From: Belnapia rosea
GTDB lineage: Bacteria > Pseudomonadota > Alphaproteobacteria > Acetobacterales > Acetobacteraceae
Assembly (NCBI RefSeq): GCF_900101615.1
Contig: NZ_FMZX01000003.1
Location: 1 to 64,000, forward strand
Length of the DNA: 64,000 bases
Direction of reading: 5' to 3'
Positions 1-7,622 of the stretch are shown piece by piece. The notes under the pieces are model-generated. The model ran no database searches. It saw nothing but the letters and a program-made list of their open reading frames with translations, and was not told the origin of the DNA. The first letter of the stretch is position 1; every line of letters begins with the position of its first letter. Position numbers and translations under genes: made by a program.

Positions 1-1
1 C

Positions 2-325
2 ATGAGCCTGCATCTCGCCGAGATCGCTGCCGCTGTGGCGCCGAACGCGCATGCCGTGCTGCTGCTCGACCAAGCCGGATGGCACCTATCGGACAGGCTC
101 GAGGTGCCGCCGAACATCACCCTCGTCCCGCTGCCGCCCAAGTGTCCCGAATTGAACCCGGTGGAGAACACCTGGCAGTTCCTGCGGGACAACTGGCTCT
201 CGAACCGCGTCTTCCACTGCTACGACGACATCGTCGACCATTGCTGTCGGGCCTGGAACCGCCTCGTCGAGCAGCCCTGGACTATCATGTCCATCGGACT
301 GCGCGATTGGGCGCATCGGTTCTGA
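2..325 (+). mobile_element. IS630-family transposase, C-terminal part (cut by window start)
   Basis: The 107 visible residues match the C-terminal half of IS630/Tc1-type DDE transposases. The stretch LLLDQAGWHLS carries the second catalytic Asp region, and PPKCPELNPVENTWQFLRDN is the family signature that holds the last acidic residue. The reading frame is open at the left edge, so the gene almost certainly begins outside the window and the first ATG seen here is not its start. The AT-richer sequence just after the stop (GGGATTTGGTATTAG, 330-344) could be the IS right end next to a TA target, but the other end is not visible. The neighbouring genes are broken, which fits an insertion hot spot. 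Confidence 0.85.
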
Positions 326-655
326 TCAATGGGATTTGGTATTAGCCGGCCGAGCATGCCTCGAAGCCCCTCCGCAACGCAGGGCGATTCAGATTGCGGC
401 CAATGACGTCACACTGTTTTCAGCGCCTCTGGCGAAGATGATCGGCGCCAGGGGTCCGCTGCGAGTCCCGGTCCGTATAAAAAGACCATGCAACTTGCCG
501 GCGTCCGACCGAAGCGGCGAGCGGGCTTCAGCACATCGCAGCGCTGATCCTCCTACCATGACGGGACAAGCAGCGTCGGCTCAGAGCCCATTCGTGAAGT
601 TATGGGAGGGATCGAAGTGGCCTCGATAGGACGCCCCTGCCTGGCCGGGGCCGGC
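326..655. other. Gene-free stretch between IS630 end and pseudogene
   Basis: I find no convincing gene here. The one long open frame (336-629) has no recognisable domain and an arginine/serine composition typical of a non-coding frame. The first 20 bases probably belong to the IS terminus. A TATAAAAAG run at 476-484 resembles a -10 region, but no partner element or downstream gene supports it. Confidence 0.4.
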
Positions 656-1258
656 TCATCCCCACCAATCACCGCCGCTGGTCGTGCCGTATACGTTCAG
701 CGTGCTGGTCGATAGCTGGTCCTCCAGCGACAGAACGTCCGCCGACACGTCGGCCAGTGTGTTCTCACCATAGACATCGACATCAAAGTCAAGGGTGGCG
801 AGGTTGCCCTCAGGCGTGCCAGGAGCGTCGCTGACCTGGATGCTCGTCGTCTTCTCCACCCTGACGGGATTTGTCAGGTTGACCGGTAGGTTCAGCGCCT
901 TGACCGTCGTGGTGCTAGACTCGAACGAGAGATCGTCGCTGGTCGTGATGGTGGTCTTTGAGATGTAGATGTCCGCGTTGGCGACATTCATACCTGTGTA
1001 GGCGCTCGCATAGACTGACCCACCGTCGGGAGACGACGCCGAGGCTGTGGAGGTCACGGACGCGTCCACCTTCGTGACCGGCCCGTGGACCGTCATGGTC
1101 AAAGAGACATCGGAGGTCGCCAGCGTGTGCTCGCCAACGGCGACGGCCGAGCCGTACGCCTCGGCAGTGGTGCCGGAAATCGACTTCTCGGGCGGTCCTC
1201 CCCCGGTCCCGGCTTATGTTGGCTTGCCCGCGCTACCCACCTGTGCCTTGCGCGACAT
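656..1258 (-). pseudogene. Ser/Thr-rich repetitive protein gene interrupted by an in-frame TAA
   Basis: An ATG at 1258 sits seven bases after a good AAGGAG (1266-1271) and starts the peptide MSRKAQVGSAGKPT, which ends at a TAA (1214-1216). Past that stop the same frame continues without interruption to a TGA at 656, giving a 200-codon gene with one nonsense codon. The downstream part is clearly protein-like: acidic, rich in Ser, Thr, Val and Asp, with alternating hydrophobic residues and loosely repeated units (AYGSAVAVGEHTLATSDVS and VDVYGENTLADVSADV), ending in GGDWWG. This suggests a beta-rich surface or secreted protein, but I do not recognise the family. No signal peptide is seen. A restart at TTG 1102 would give 148 residues. 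Suppression or a sequencing error cannot be excluded. Confidence 0.6.
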
Positions 1259-1265
1259 TGCCCAT

Positions 1266-1271
1266 CTCCTT
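1266..1271 (-). promoter_or_regulatory. Shine-Dalgarno AAGGAG of the interrupted gene
   Basis: The reverse-strand sequence AAGGAG lies seven bases before ATG 1258. It shows that the real start lies upstream of the internal TAA, so the shorter open frame beginning at 1102 is not the complete gene. Confidence 0.6.
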
Positions 1272-1438
1272 GCAGGCATTCGAGGCGAGGTTACGGCTGC
1301 GGGTGGAGATTCATAAAATGCAATGAAGGCTTACGCCTTTCTCGCTCAGGGGTGATGGGACTGGCTTGGCGGGTTGATCTTGACCCCTTCAGGTGGCCCG
1401 AAGACGGTTACCCGCTTCATGACTTTTCAGCCGGGCTG

Positions 1439-1700
1439 TCAAGCGGACTCACTGTGCATCGCGCGGACTAGAAGCTCGACATTGTGTCGGAACATGGTTT
1501 CGTAGGTTGACGCCGGTCCGTCTGGTGCGGAGAGCGCGTCGGAGTAGAGCTGTCCCCGCACGCGCACACCCGCATCGGCCGCGAGCCGCTGCAGAACGAC
1601 AGGATTGGACAGGTTCTCGACAAACACTGCGGTGATGCCTTCGGCGCGGATCTTGCGGATCAGCTGCGCCACGGCCGCGGCGGATGGCTCCGCCTCGTTC
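1439..1700 (-). pseudogene. C-terminal fragment of a zinc/metal ABC transporter substrate-binding protein (ZnuA-like)
   Basis: The frame reads NEAEPSAAAVAQLIRKIRAEG, then AVFVENLSNPVVLQRLAADAGV, LYSDALSAPDGPASTYETM and FRHNVELLV. This is the conserved C-terminal lobe of ZnuA/TroA-type periplasmic metal-binding proteins, including the Asp of the SDAL motif used in metal coordination. The N-terminal two thirds (signal peptide, His ligands, first lobe) are missing: upstream of about 1700 the homology stops where an IS5-like transposase tail begins on the other strand. No znuB or znuC lies nearby. It is therefore a truncated, non-functional remnant. The GTG at 1672 should not be taken as a true start. 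Confidence 0.75.
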
Positions 1701-1777
1701 AGAAGGACTATCGCCGCCTCGCCCGCAACTTCGCATCAGCCGTCGCACTCGTCGCCGCCATCACCTGGTGGACCTGA
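1691..1777 (+). mobile_element. IS5-like transposase C-terminal remnant
   Basis: On the plus strand a frame reads RLVQKDYRRLARNFASAVAL followed by VAAITWWT and a TGA at 1775-1777. The pattern (Y/F)RRLARNF...(L/V)AA(I/V)WW is the usual last helix of IS5-family (IS427-type) transposases. Nothing of the upstream catalytic domain remains in frame, because the sequence immediately to the left is the zinc-binding protein fragment. This looks like the scar of an IS insertion followed by deletion. Confidence 0.6.
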
Positions 1778-1790
1778 CTGAGGCGCAACC

Positions 1791-2207
1791 CTAACGCAGC
1801 CGCTCCCGCTCCAACCGTTCCAACTCGTCGGCGAGATGGCCGAAGGGCGTCGGCTTGGTGAGGATGGTGATCGGGCCGCCCAACGCCTCGAGCGCCATGG
1901 TGGCCTCCGGCACATGGTTGGCGGACATCACAACGATGGGCATGTCAGGAAAGCGGGCGCGCATCTGCCGCGCCAATTCGTCGCCACGCAGGCGCGGCAT
2001 CTGCATGTCCGTCACCAGCGCATCGAAGGCGCCGAACTGCGCCACCAGCTCAAGAGCCTTCTGCCCGTCGCCGGCCATGGTCACGACATGGCCACGCTGC
2101 TCCAGCTCATACGCCACGGCCATGCCGATGAGGGCCTCGTCCTCCGCGACCAGGACCCGCAACTGGCGGGGCTGAGCGGAGTCCCTCGTCCATTCATGAT
2201 CTACCAT
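1791..2207 (-). CDS. Single-domain response regulator (CheY-like receiver)
   Basis: The protein has 138 residues from ATG 2207 and consists of one receiver domain. The acidic pocket (E22, D23), the phosphoacceptor Asp at about position 67 (DALVTDMQMP), the Ser of VVMSAN and the Lys of LTKPTPF are all present. No output domain follows, so it probably acts by protein contact or as a phosphate sink. It lies 89 bases downstream of an HWE-type histidine kinase on the same strand, which is its likely partner. An alternative ATG 13 codons upstream (2246) is possible. I chose 2207 because the extra residues are not receiver sequence. Confidence 0.85.
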   Translation of the reverse strand: MVDHEWTRDSAQPRQLRVLVAEDEALIGMAVAYELEQRGHVVTMAGDGQKALELVAQFGAFDALVTDMQMPRLRGDELARQMRARFPDMPIVVMSANHVPEATMALEALGGPITILTKPTPFGHLADELERLERERLR

Positions 2208-2296
2208 GCAGGAAATTCGCCGAAACAGTCCGGCAGAGAAGGCCATAGCCTGGGCCGCAGGTCCAAAGAATTTTCATGGAACGGCAGCATAAGGAC

Positions 2297-3340
2297 TCAT
2301 GTGGCTGGAAAGCGCATGGTCCAGCGCAATCCCGGCCGGTTGCCGCCGGGCGTCGCCGCAATGGCTTCGATGCCGCCGCCCAGTTGTCCGGCCAGGGCAC
2401 GGCTGATCCGCGTGCCAAGGCCGCTGCCCTGCGGCGGCTTCGCGGGATCGAGGCCGATGCCGTTATCCTCGACCGCCAGGACGAAATCCTCGCCGTCGCG
2501 CCGGAACTGGACGCTCACGCGCCCATCCATCTCGTCCGGGAAGGCGTATTTCAGGGCGTTGCCCACCAACTCGTTCACGATGAGCCCGATAGGCACCGCG
2601 CGCGCCATCGGCACCGCATGGTCCTCCGCCTGGACCGCCAGCGCGATCGGGCGAAGGGCCACCGCCGCCTCGCGCAGATCCTGCGCCAGCCCCTCGAGGA
2701 AGCCGCGGCTCTGCACCACCGCATGGCCGTCATTGCGGTGCTCGTCCAGCCTGGCATTGATGCGGGCGAGCGCCATGATCCGGCTGGAGGCATCCTGCAG
2801 GGCTCGCCGCGCCGACGCCTCCTGCACCGCACCGGCCTGCAGGTGCAGCGTGGCCGCGAGGCGCTGCAGGTCGTTCCGGGCCCGGTGGACCGCCTCGCTC
2901 AGCAGCGTCCCCCGCGCCTTGGCCATATCGGCCAATTCCGCATTGGCGATGGCGAGGCCCTGCCTTTCCTGCGCCAGGCGGCGCAGCGCGACATGCAGCG
3001 CCTCCATGACGAAGGCAGTGAACAGGGCGATGGCCAGGAAGAGGATCAGCGCCAGCAGGTCCGACGCCTTGTCGATGCCGAGCGAGCCCGTCGGCTCGAC
3101 CAGGAACCAGACGGAGAGCAGGCCGCTCAGCAACGCGGCATAGACGCCGGTGCCGCGGTCGAAGGCCAGCCCGACCAGGATGACGGCGGGGAAGAACATC
3201 AGGAAGGGCAGGCCCGGCTGGTGCCCGAAGATCCAGAGCCGCAGCAGCAGGCACACCACCACGATCAGCGTCGTGGCCACGTACCGCACCCAGACAGGCA
3301 GGCCCCGCGAGCGGGCCGAAAGCAGGAAGAGACGTTCCAT
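2297..3340 (-). CDS. Membrane sensor histidine kinase, HWE/HisKA_2 type with DUF4118-like N-terminus
   Basis: 347 residues from ATG 3340. Residues about 17-115 contain four hydrophobic segments resembling the KdpD-type DUF4118 membrane bundle (GLPFLMFFPAVILVGLAFDRGTG). A short coiled stretch leads to the H-box SEAVHRARNDLQRL (His about 152), typical of the HisKA_2/HWE class. The ATP-binding domain follows, with the N-box NELVGNALKYAF, VEDNGIGL and GSGLGTRI. No periplasmic sensor or PAS domain is present, so the signal may come through the membrane part. The receiver gene immediately downstream is the probable partner. Kinases of this class often feed the general stress response, but no PhyR or EcfG gene is visible here. 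Confidence 0.88.
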   Translation of the reverse strand: MERLFLLSARSRGLPVWVRYVATTLIVVVCLLLRLWIFGHQPGLPFLMFFPAVILVGLAFDRGTGVYAALLSGLLSVWFLVEPTGSLGIDKASDLLALILFLAIALFTAFVMEALHVALRRLAQERQGLAIANAELADMAKARGTLLSEAVHRARNDLQRLAATLHLQAGAVQEASARRALQDASSRIMALARINARLDEHRNDGHAVVQSRGFLEGLAQDLREAAVALRPIALAVQAEDHAVPMARAVPIGLIVNELVGNALKYAFPDEMDGRVSVQFRRDGEDFVLAVEDNGIGLDPAKPPQGSGLGTRISRALAGQLGGGIEAIAATPGGNRPGLRWTMRFPAT

Positions 3341-3395
3341 CGTCACCGGAGGCCAGGGCGGGAGATCACGCCGCCGCCCCAACGTCCCGCCGATG

Positions 3396-4334
3396 TCAGC
3401 GTTTCGCCTCGATCGCGTCCCAGATGGCCCTCTCGAGATGAACGCCGTCGAAGCGGGCGATCTCCTGCAGCCCGGTCGGGGACGTGACGTTGATCTCGGT
3501 CAGGTAGTCGCCGATGACGTCGATGCCGACGAAGATCATCCCCCGCTTCTTCAACTCGGGGCCGATGCGCTCGCAGATATGGCGTTCCCGCTCGGTCAGC
3601 GTGGTCCTCTCCGGCCGGCCGCCGACATGCATGTTGCTGCGCGCCTCGCCCGCGGCCGGCACGCGGTTGATGGCGCCCATCGCCACGCCGTCCACCAGGA
3701 TGATGCGCTTGTCGCCCTTGCGCACCTCGGGGACGTAGCGCTGCACCATCAGCGGCTCGCGCGAGCGCTCGGTGAACATCTCGATCAGGCTGTTCAGGTT
3801 GGAATCGCCCGGCTTGATATGGAACACGCCGGCGCCGCCATTGCCGAAGAGCGGCTTGACGATGATGTCCTCGTGCTTCTCGCGAAAGGCAAGGATCTGC
3901 GCCCGGCTCGCCGTCACCAGCGTCTCGGGCATCAGGTCGGTGAATTGCAGGACGAACAGCTTTTCCGGCGCATTCCGCACACTGGCCGGGTCGTTCACCA
4001 CCAGCGTCTTCGGGTGGATGTGCTCCAGCAGGTGCGTCGCGGTGATATAGGCCATGTCGAAGGGCGGATCCTGCCGCATCAGGACCACGTCCATGGTCGA
4101 GAGGTCGAGTTCCTCCCGGGGGCCGAAGGCATAATGGGCGCCGTGCTTGCGCTCCACGGTGACGGGCTCCGCCTGGGCCAGCAGCCGGCCGCCGGCCAGC
4201 GCCAGGTCCCGCACATGGTAGTGCCAGAGCCGATGGCCGCGGGCCTGTGCCTCCAGCATCAGCGCGAAGGTGCTGTCGGCATCGATGTTGATGCTGGCGA
4301 TGGGGTCCATCTGAACGGCGACACGCAGGGCCAT
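3396..4334 (-). CDS. gshB: Glutathione synthase
   Basis: 312 residues, the usual length for bacterial GshB. It adds glycine to gamma-glutamylcysteine using ATP in the cytoplasm. The N-terminal glutathione-synthase domain is recognisable from [20 protein letters not shown]. The ATP-grasp part follows, with [13 protein letters not shown] as the nucleotide-binding loop, [14 protein letters not shown], and the metal-binding end [11 protein letters not shown]-like ([15 protein letters not shown]). The start ATG at 4334 matches the family N-terminus. It is transcribed away from the his/SirB1 cluster and separated from it by a short, apparently damaged ORF. gshA is not in the window. Confidence 0.95.
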   Translation of the reverse strand: MALRVAVQMDPIASINIDADSTFALMLEAQARGHRLWHYHVRDLALAGGRLLAQAEPVTVERKHGAHYAFGPREELDLSTMDVVLMRQDPPFDMAYITATHLLEHIHPKTLVVNDPASVRNAPEKLFVLQFTDLMPETLVTASRAQILAFREKHEDIIVKPLFGNGGAGVFHIKPGDSNLNSLIEMFTERSREPLMVQRYVPEVRKGDKRIILVDGVAMGAINRVPAAGEARSNMHVGGRPERTTLTERERHICERIGPELKKRGMIFVGIDVIGDYLTEINVTSPTGLQEIARFDGVHLERAIWDAIEAKR

Positions 4335-4352
4335 GGTGCTCTCTCGCTTGGA

Positions 4353-4632
4353 TTAAGGTGCGTATGATCTGTGCTGACGGAAGGGCCGGATGGGCAGCGG
4401 CGTCACCAGGGCGGGGCCACGACGGTCGCCGCGCAACACCACCACCCGGTCAAGGCCGCGGAAAAGCACCCGGTCTCCGGCCTGCGCCAGCAGGTCGGAC
4501 CCGCGGATCTGAATACTGACCGGGGCATCCTGCACATTCCGGCCGCGTGTCGTGCCAGAGCGTAGCGTCGGCGATCCGCTGCCGGCTTGCGGCAGTGACC
4601 AGGGGCAGCGCCAGGGGCGAGGGCAGGATCAT
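4353..4632 (-). pseudogene. Short unrecognised ORF, possibly frameshifted
   Basis: From ATG 4632 one frame reads MILPSPLALPLVTAASRQRI followed by ADATLWHDTR, then becomes unconvincing. A second frame, offset by one base, continues from about 4545 with GRNVQDAPVSIQIRG, DLLAQAGDRVLFRGLDRVVV and ends at 4353. Joined by a single-base shift they give a coherent roughly 90-residue protein. Neither half matches a family I know. The alternative is that this is an intact 60-residue ORF or only the gshB leader. It lies 66 bases after the SirB1-like gene on the same strand, so it could be part of that operon. Confidence 0.3.
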
Positions 4633-4698
4633 CGGCGTTCGATCCGGTCGGGGAATGCGTCGCGGCAGCCGCGACAGTGCCCATCAACGGCCAAACAT

Positions 4699-5550
4699 TC
4701 AATTCAGCCGGTGGCGCAGCTCCTCCACCACAAGCCGGGTGCGGCTGGCCACCGGCCCCTCCGGCTCCAGCTCCAGCGAGCGCTCGAGGCAGGCCAGCGC
4801 CGCGCCGATGCGGTCCAGCCGCTGGTTGAACAAGCCCGCCTCCCTCCAGAGCAGCGCCTGATCCGGGGCGAGGCGCAGCATGTCCTCGGCACAGGCCAGC
4901 GCGCCGCCCAGATCCTGCGCCCGCAGCCGGCGGAGCTTGATGTTGTTCTGCAGCCGCAGCAGCACCGCCCGCCGGTCCATCAGCCGCACCAGGCCGGGGC
5001 GCAGCTCGGCCCGGTCGCCCTCGATCCGCTTGATCAGGGCACGCAGGTCCGGCGCCTGCAGCCCGGTGCCGCCGGCGAAGACATCGACCAGCGCCTGGCC
5101 CCGGCCGCCTTCGACCGCCAGCAGGAAATGGCCGGGGAAATCGACCCCATGCGCCGCCCAGCCCGCGGCCTCCGCCGCATGCAGCCAGAGGATGCCGAGC
5201 GCGACCGGCAGGCCCCGCCGCCGCTCGATGACGCGGATGAGGTTGGCATTGGCCGCGTTCTCGTAATCCTCCGTGTCGCCGCGGAAGCCGAACCGGCCAT
5301 GGATGACCTCGGCCAGGACGGCGCGGCGCCGCTCGGCATCGCCGGCATCGGCCACCTCATCGGCGGCCGCAGCGGCGACGGCAGCCTGGGCGAGTTCCGA
5401 GAGCAGGGCGGAGGCCCCCCGCCAATCCGCATCCGGCGCGTCGATCCGGCCGAACTGCACCGCGACGGCGGCGAGTTCGATCTCCGCATCGGGCAGCTGC
5501 CCGGCGGCGGCCAGGGCAGCGCGTGCCTCCTCCTCAGGGCTCGAGGCCAT
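4699..5550 (-). CDS. SirB1-like transglutaminase-core protein with TPR-type C-terminus
   Basis: 283 residues. The N-terminal part has the SirB1 pattern AVLAEVIHGRFGFRGDTEDYENAANANL, VIERRRGLPVALGILWLHAAEAAGW, VDFPGHFLLAVE. This family has a transglutaminase-like core that usually lacks a complete catalytic triad; here the Cys position after LPVALGILW is not evident. The C-terminal third (LRRLRAQDLGGALACAEDML, LFNQRLDRIGAALACLERSL) looks like two TPR helices. The biochemical role of SirB1 proteins is unsettled. It begins three bases after the HIT gene and probably shares its transcript. Confidence 0.8.
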   Translation of the reverse strand: MASSPEEEARAALAAAGQLPDAEIELAAVAVQFGRIDAPDADWRGASALLSELAQAAVAAAAADEVADAGDAERRRAVLAEVIHGRFGFRGDTEDYENAANANLIRVIERRRGLPVALGILWLHAAEAAGWAAHGVDFPGHFLLAVEGGRGQALVDVFAGGTGLQAPDLRALIKRIEGDRAELRPGLVRLMDRRAVLLRLQNNIKLRRLRAQDLGGALACAEDMLRLAPDQALLWREAGLFNQRLDRIGAALACLERSLELEPEGPVASRTRLVVEELRHRLN

Positions 5551-5553
5551 GCA

Positions 5554-5940
5554 TCACTCCCGTGGCTGCGGCACCATCCGGCCGAGGCGGCGGCCACCGA
5601 AGAGATGGACGTGGAAATGCCCGACTTCCTGCCCGGCATCCTCGCCCATGTTGGACAGGAGGCGATAACCATGCTCCTCGAGGCCGAGTTCCCGCGCCAC
5701 GCGGCCAACCATGCGCCAGAAGCCCGCAATGGCCTCGGCCGGCGCCTCGGCATGGAAATCGGCTGCGCTGACATAGGCGCCCTTCGGGATCACCAGCACA
5801 TGCACCGGCGCCTGCGGGGCGATGTCATGGAAGGCAAGCGCATGCTCGTCCTCCGCCACCCGCTTGCAGGGGATCTCGCCGCGCAGGATGCGGGCAAAGA
5901 TGTTCGCCGGATCATAAGGCGGCTTGCCGGAGACGGCCAT
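5554..5940 (-). CDS. HIT family nucleotide-binding hydrolase
   Basis: 128 residues from ATG 5940; the longer upstream frame is not family-like. It has the N-terminal FARILRGEIPCKRVAED of Hint/HinT proteins and the histidine triad H108-F-H110-V-H112 near the C-terminus (GHFHVHLFGG). HinT enzymes hydrolyse purine nucleoside phosphoramidates such as AMP-lysine. Position C25 is part of a CxxC-free Hint variant, so no zinc site is expected. The gene is 22 bases downstream of hisE. Association of a HIT gene with hisE/hisF is common in alphaproteobacteria, although no functional link to histidine synthesis is established. Confidence 0.9.
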   Translation of the reverse strand: MAVSGKPPYDPANIFARILRGEIPCKRVAEDEHALAFHDIAPQAPVHVLVIPKGAYVSAADFHAEAPAEAIAGFWRMVGRVARELGLEEHGYRLLSNMGEDAGQEVGHFHVHLFGGRRLGRMVPQPRE

Positions 5941-5962
5941 GGCGGGTCCTTCCTGCTCTCTG

Positions 5963-6481
5963 TCAGGCCAGCTTCGTGGTGCGCGCGGCGCGGACGATGC
6001 CCTTCGGCCGGGCGGCCTTCTCGGCGATGCCGCTGATGCCCTCGCGCCGGCGCAGCTCCGCCCAGACCTCGTCCGGCCGGATGCCGGCATCCACCCAGAC
6101 GACCATGAGGTGATACAGCAGGTCGGCGGATTCCAGGATGGTTTCGGCGCGATGGCCGAGCGTCGCCTCGATGACGCATTCCACCGCCTCCTCGCCCAGC
6201 TTCTGGGCGACCTTGGCGGTGCCGCGCGCCATCAGCCGTGCGGAGTGGGAGTGCACGGCATCGCCCGCCAGCCGCCGGCTCTCGACCGTGTCCCAGAGCC
6301 GGTCGAGCACGGAGGCATCGCCTTTCTCCGGCACCGCGAGCGGCACCAGGTGACGGCTCTCGGCACGGCTCACCGCCTTCGGCAGCTTGAGCGGCGCGGC
6401 GGGCAGGCCCTCCGGCACCGGCATGCCGGTGCGCTTCTTGCTCGCCTTCGCGGCCGGCTTCTTCTTCGTCTCCTTCGCCAT
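5963..6481 (-). CDS. hisE: Phosphoribosyl-ATP diphosphatase with an N-terminal Lys/Ala/Pro extension
   Basis: It hydrolyses phosphoribosyl-ATP to phosphoribosyl-AMP, the second step of histidine synthesis. The MazG-like all-alpha core is clear: [41 protein letters not shown]. The core is about 105 residues, as usual, but the gene encodes 172. Roughly 60 residues before the core are basic and low-complexity ([20 protein letters not shown]), probably disordered, with a second extension at the C-terminus. A start closer to the core is possible, but ATG 6481 lies just three bases after hisF, which supports coupled translation of the long form. Confidence 0.9.
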   Translation of the reverse strand: MAKETKKKPAAKASKKRTGMPVPEGLPAAPLKLPKAVSRAESRHLVPLAVPEKGDASVLDRLWDTVESRRLAGDAVHSHSARLMARGTAKVAQKLGEEAVECVIEATLGHRAETILESADLLYHLMVVWVDAGIRPDEVWAELRRREGISGIAEKAARPKGIVRAARTTKLA

Positions 6482-6484
6482 GCG

Positions 6485-7261
6485 TCAGGCGGCCTCCGTC
6501 TCGGGCAGGGGGCGGACCGGCAGGCCGGCCTCGGCCAGCGCGGCCTTGGCATCGGCAATGCGGAACTCGCCGTAATGGAAAACGCTGGCGGCCAGCAGCC
6601 CGGTGGCGCCGACCCGCGCGCCCTCGACGAAATGCTGCATGGTGCCGACCCCGCCCGAGGCGATGATCGGCACCGGCACCGCGGCCCGCACCGCCCGCAG
6701 CAGGTCGAGGTCGAAGCCGGATTTCGTGCCGTCGCGGTCCATGCTGGTCAGCAGGATCTCGCCGGCGCCGGAGGCCGCCATGCGCTGCGCCCAGCCAACC
6801 GCATCGATCCCCGTCGGCCGGCGGCCGCCATGGGTGAAGACCTCCCAGCGGCCCTCCGCCACCTTCCGCGCATCCACCGCGACGACGATCGCCTGGCTGC
6901 CGAAGGCTTCCGCCGCGCGGGAGACGAGTTCCGGCTCGGCGACGGCGGCGCTGTTGATGCTGGCCTTGTCGGCGCCGGCCAGCAGCAGCCGCCGCACATC
7001 CTCGACCGAGCGCACCCCGCCACCGACGGTCAGCGGGATGAAGACCTGCGCCGCCGTGCGGGAGACGACGTCGAGGATGGTGTCGCGGTTCTCATGGCTG
7101 GCGGCGATGTCGAGGAAAGTAACCTCGTCGGCGCCCTCGCGGTCATAGGTGCGGGCCTGCTCCACCGGGTCGCCGGCATCACGGAGCGCGAGGAAATTCA
7201 CGCCTTTGACGACACGGCCGTCCTTCACGTCGAGGCAGGGGATGACGCGGAGCGCGAGCAC
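6485..7261 (-). CDS. hisF: Imidazole glycerol phosphate synthase cyclase subunit
   Basis: 258 residues from GTG 7261 ([11 protein letters not shown]), which matches the family N-terminus; the frame upstream of it is not HisF. HisF uses ammonia from HisH to close the imidazole ring, giving IGP and AICAR. The catalytic Asp11 (PCLDVKDG) and Asp about 130 ([12 protein letters not shown]) are present. The two phosphate-binding loops of the TIM barrel (TVGGGVRS and IASGGVG) are also intact. It is the first gene of a minus-strand run hisF-hisE-HIT-SirB1. hisH and hisA lie outside the window. Confidence 0.95.
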   Translation of the reverse strand: MLALRVIPCLDVKDGRVVKGVNFLALRDAGDPVEQARTYDREGADEVTFLDIAASHENRDTILDVVSRTAAQVFIPLTVGGGVRSVEDVRRLLLAGADKASINSAAVAEPELVSRAAEAFGSQAIVVAVDARKVAEGRWEVFTHGGRRPTGIDAVGWAQRMAASGAGEILLTSMDRDGTKSGFDLDLLRAVRAAVPVPIIASGGVGTMQHFVEGARVGATGLLAASVFHYGEFRIADAKAALAEAGLPVRPLPETEAA

Positions 7262-7622
7262 GGTGGCACCTGTCCGGTTCGAGGAAGCGGCTGGCCCGGC
7301 ACGGGTGGTCCGGCGCCGCAGGCGCTCCGCATGGCGAAGAAGCGGCCATGGGTCAAGCGGCGAAGCGTCGCCGCACAGGACGGCGCCGGCCGCCAGGCAT
7401 CTGTGCACCAACCTGCTTTCTTGTTGACCCCAAAACCGGGAAGTTGCTAACTGGACGATGCGGACACTTTTTGCGCGAGTGACTTCCTCTTGATTAGCGA
7501 AGAGCTATTTGGACAAGGCCAGGTCCGCGCCTCCTGTGGCCGTCCAACGGCATGAGCAGCGTTTGGACGGGCCCTTACTCCCCTCCTGGTAGAGAGCCCT
7601 GCCTGGGTTGGAGGCCGAGGCC
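7262..7622. promoter_or_regulatory. Divergent intergenic region between hisF and the LOV/Kai operon; candidate promoter
   Basis: This 361-bp gap separates two divergently transcribed units. On the plus strand TTGACC (7424-7429), a 17-base spacer and CTAACT (7447-7452) form a weak sigma70-like pair, 170 bases before the LOV gene; the -10 match is poor. The stretch 7411-7520 is more AT-rich than its surroundings. No gene or terminator was recognised. Shine-Dalgarno GGAGG at 7610-7614 sets the start of the next gene. Confidence 0.3.

Noticed and set aside
336-629. 97-codon ORF after the IS630 fragment
   Set aside because: No Shine-Dalgarno, no recognisable domain, and composition like non-coding frames.
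1836-3487. Long plus-strand frames (435 and 403 codons)
   Set aside because: They lie antisense to the kinase and receiver genes, which have clear domains; the translations have no motif.
7423-7460. EcfG-type general stress promoter before the LOV/Kai operon
   Set aside because: Only GGAA-like letters are present; the GGAAC and CGTT pair at the right spacing is not found.
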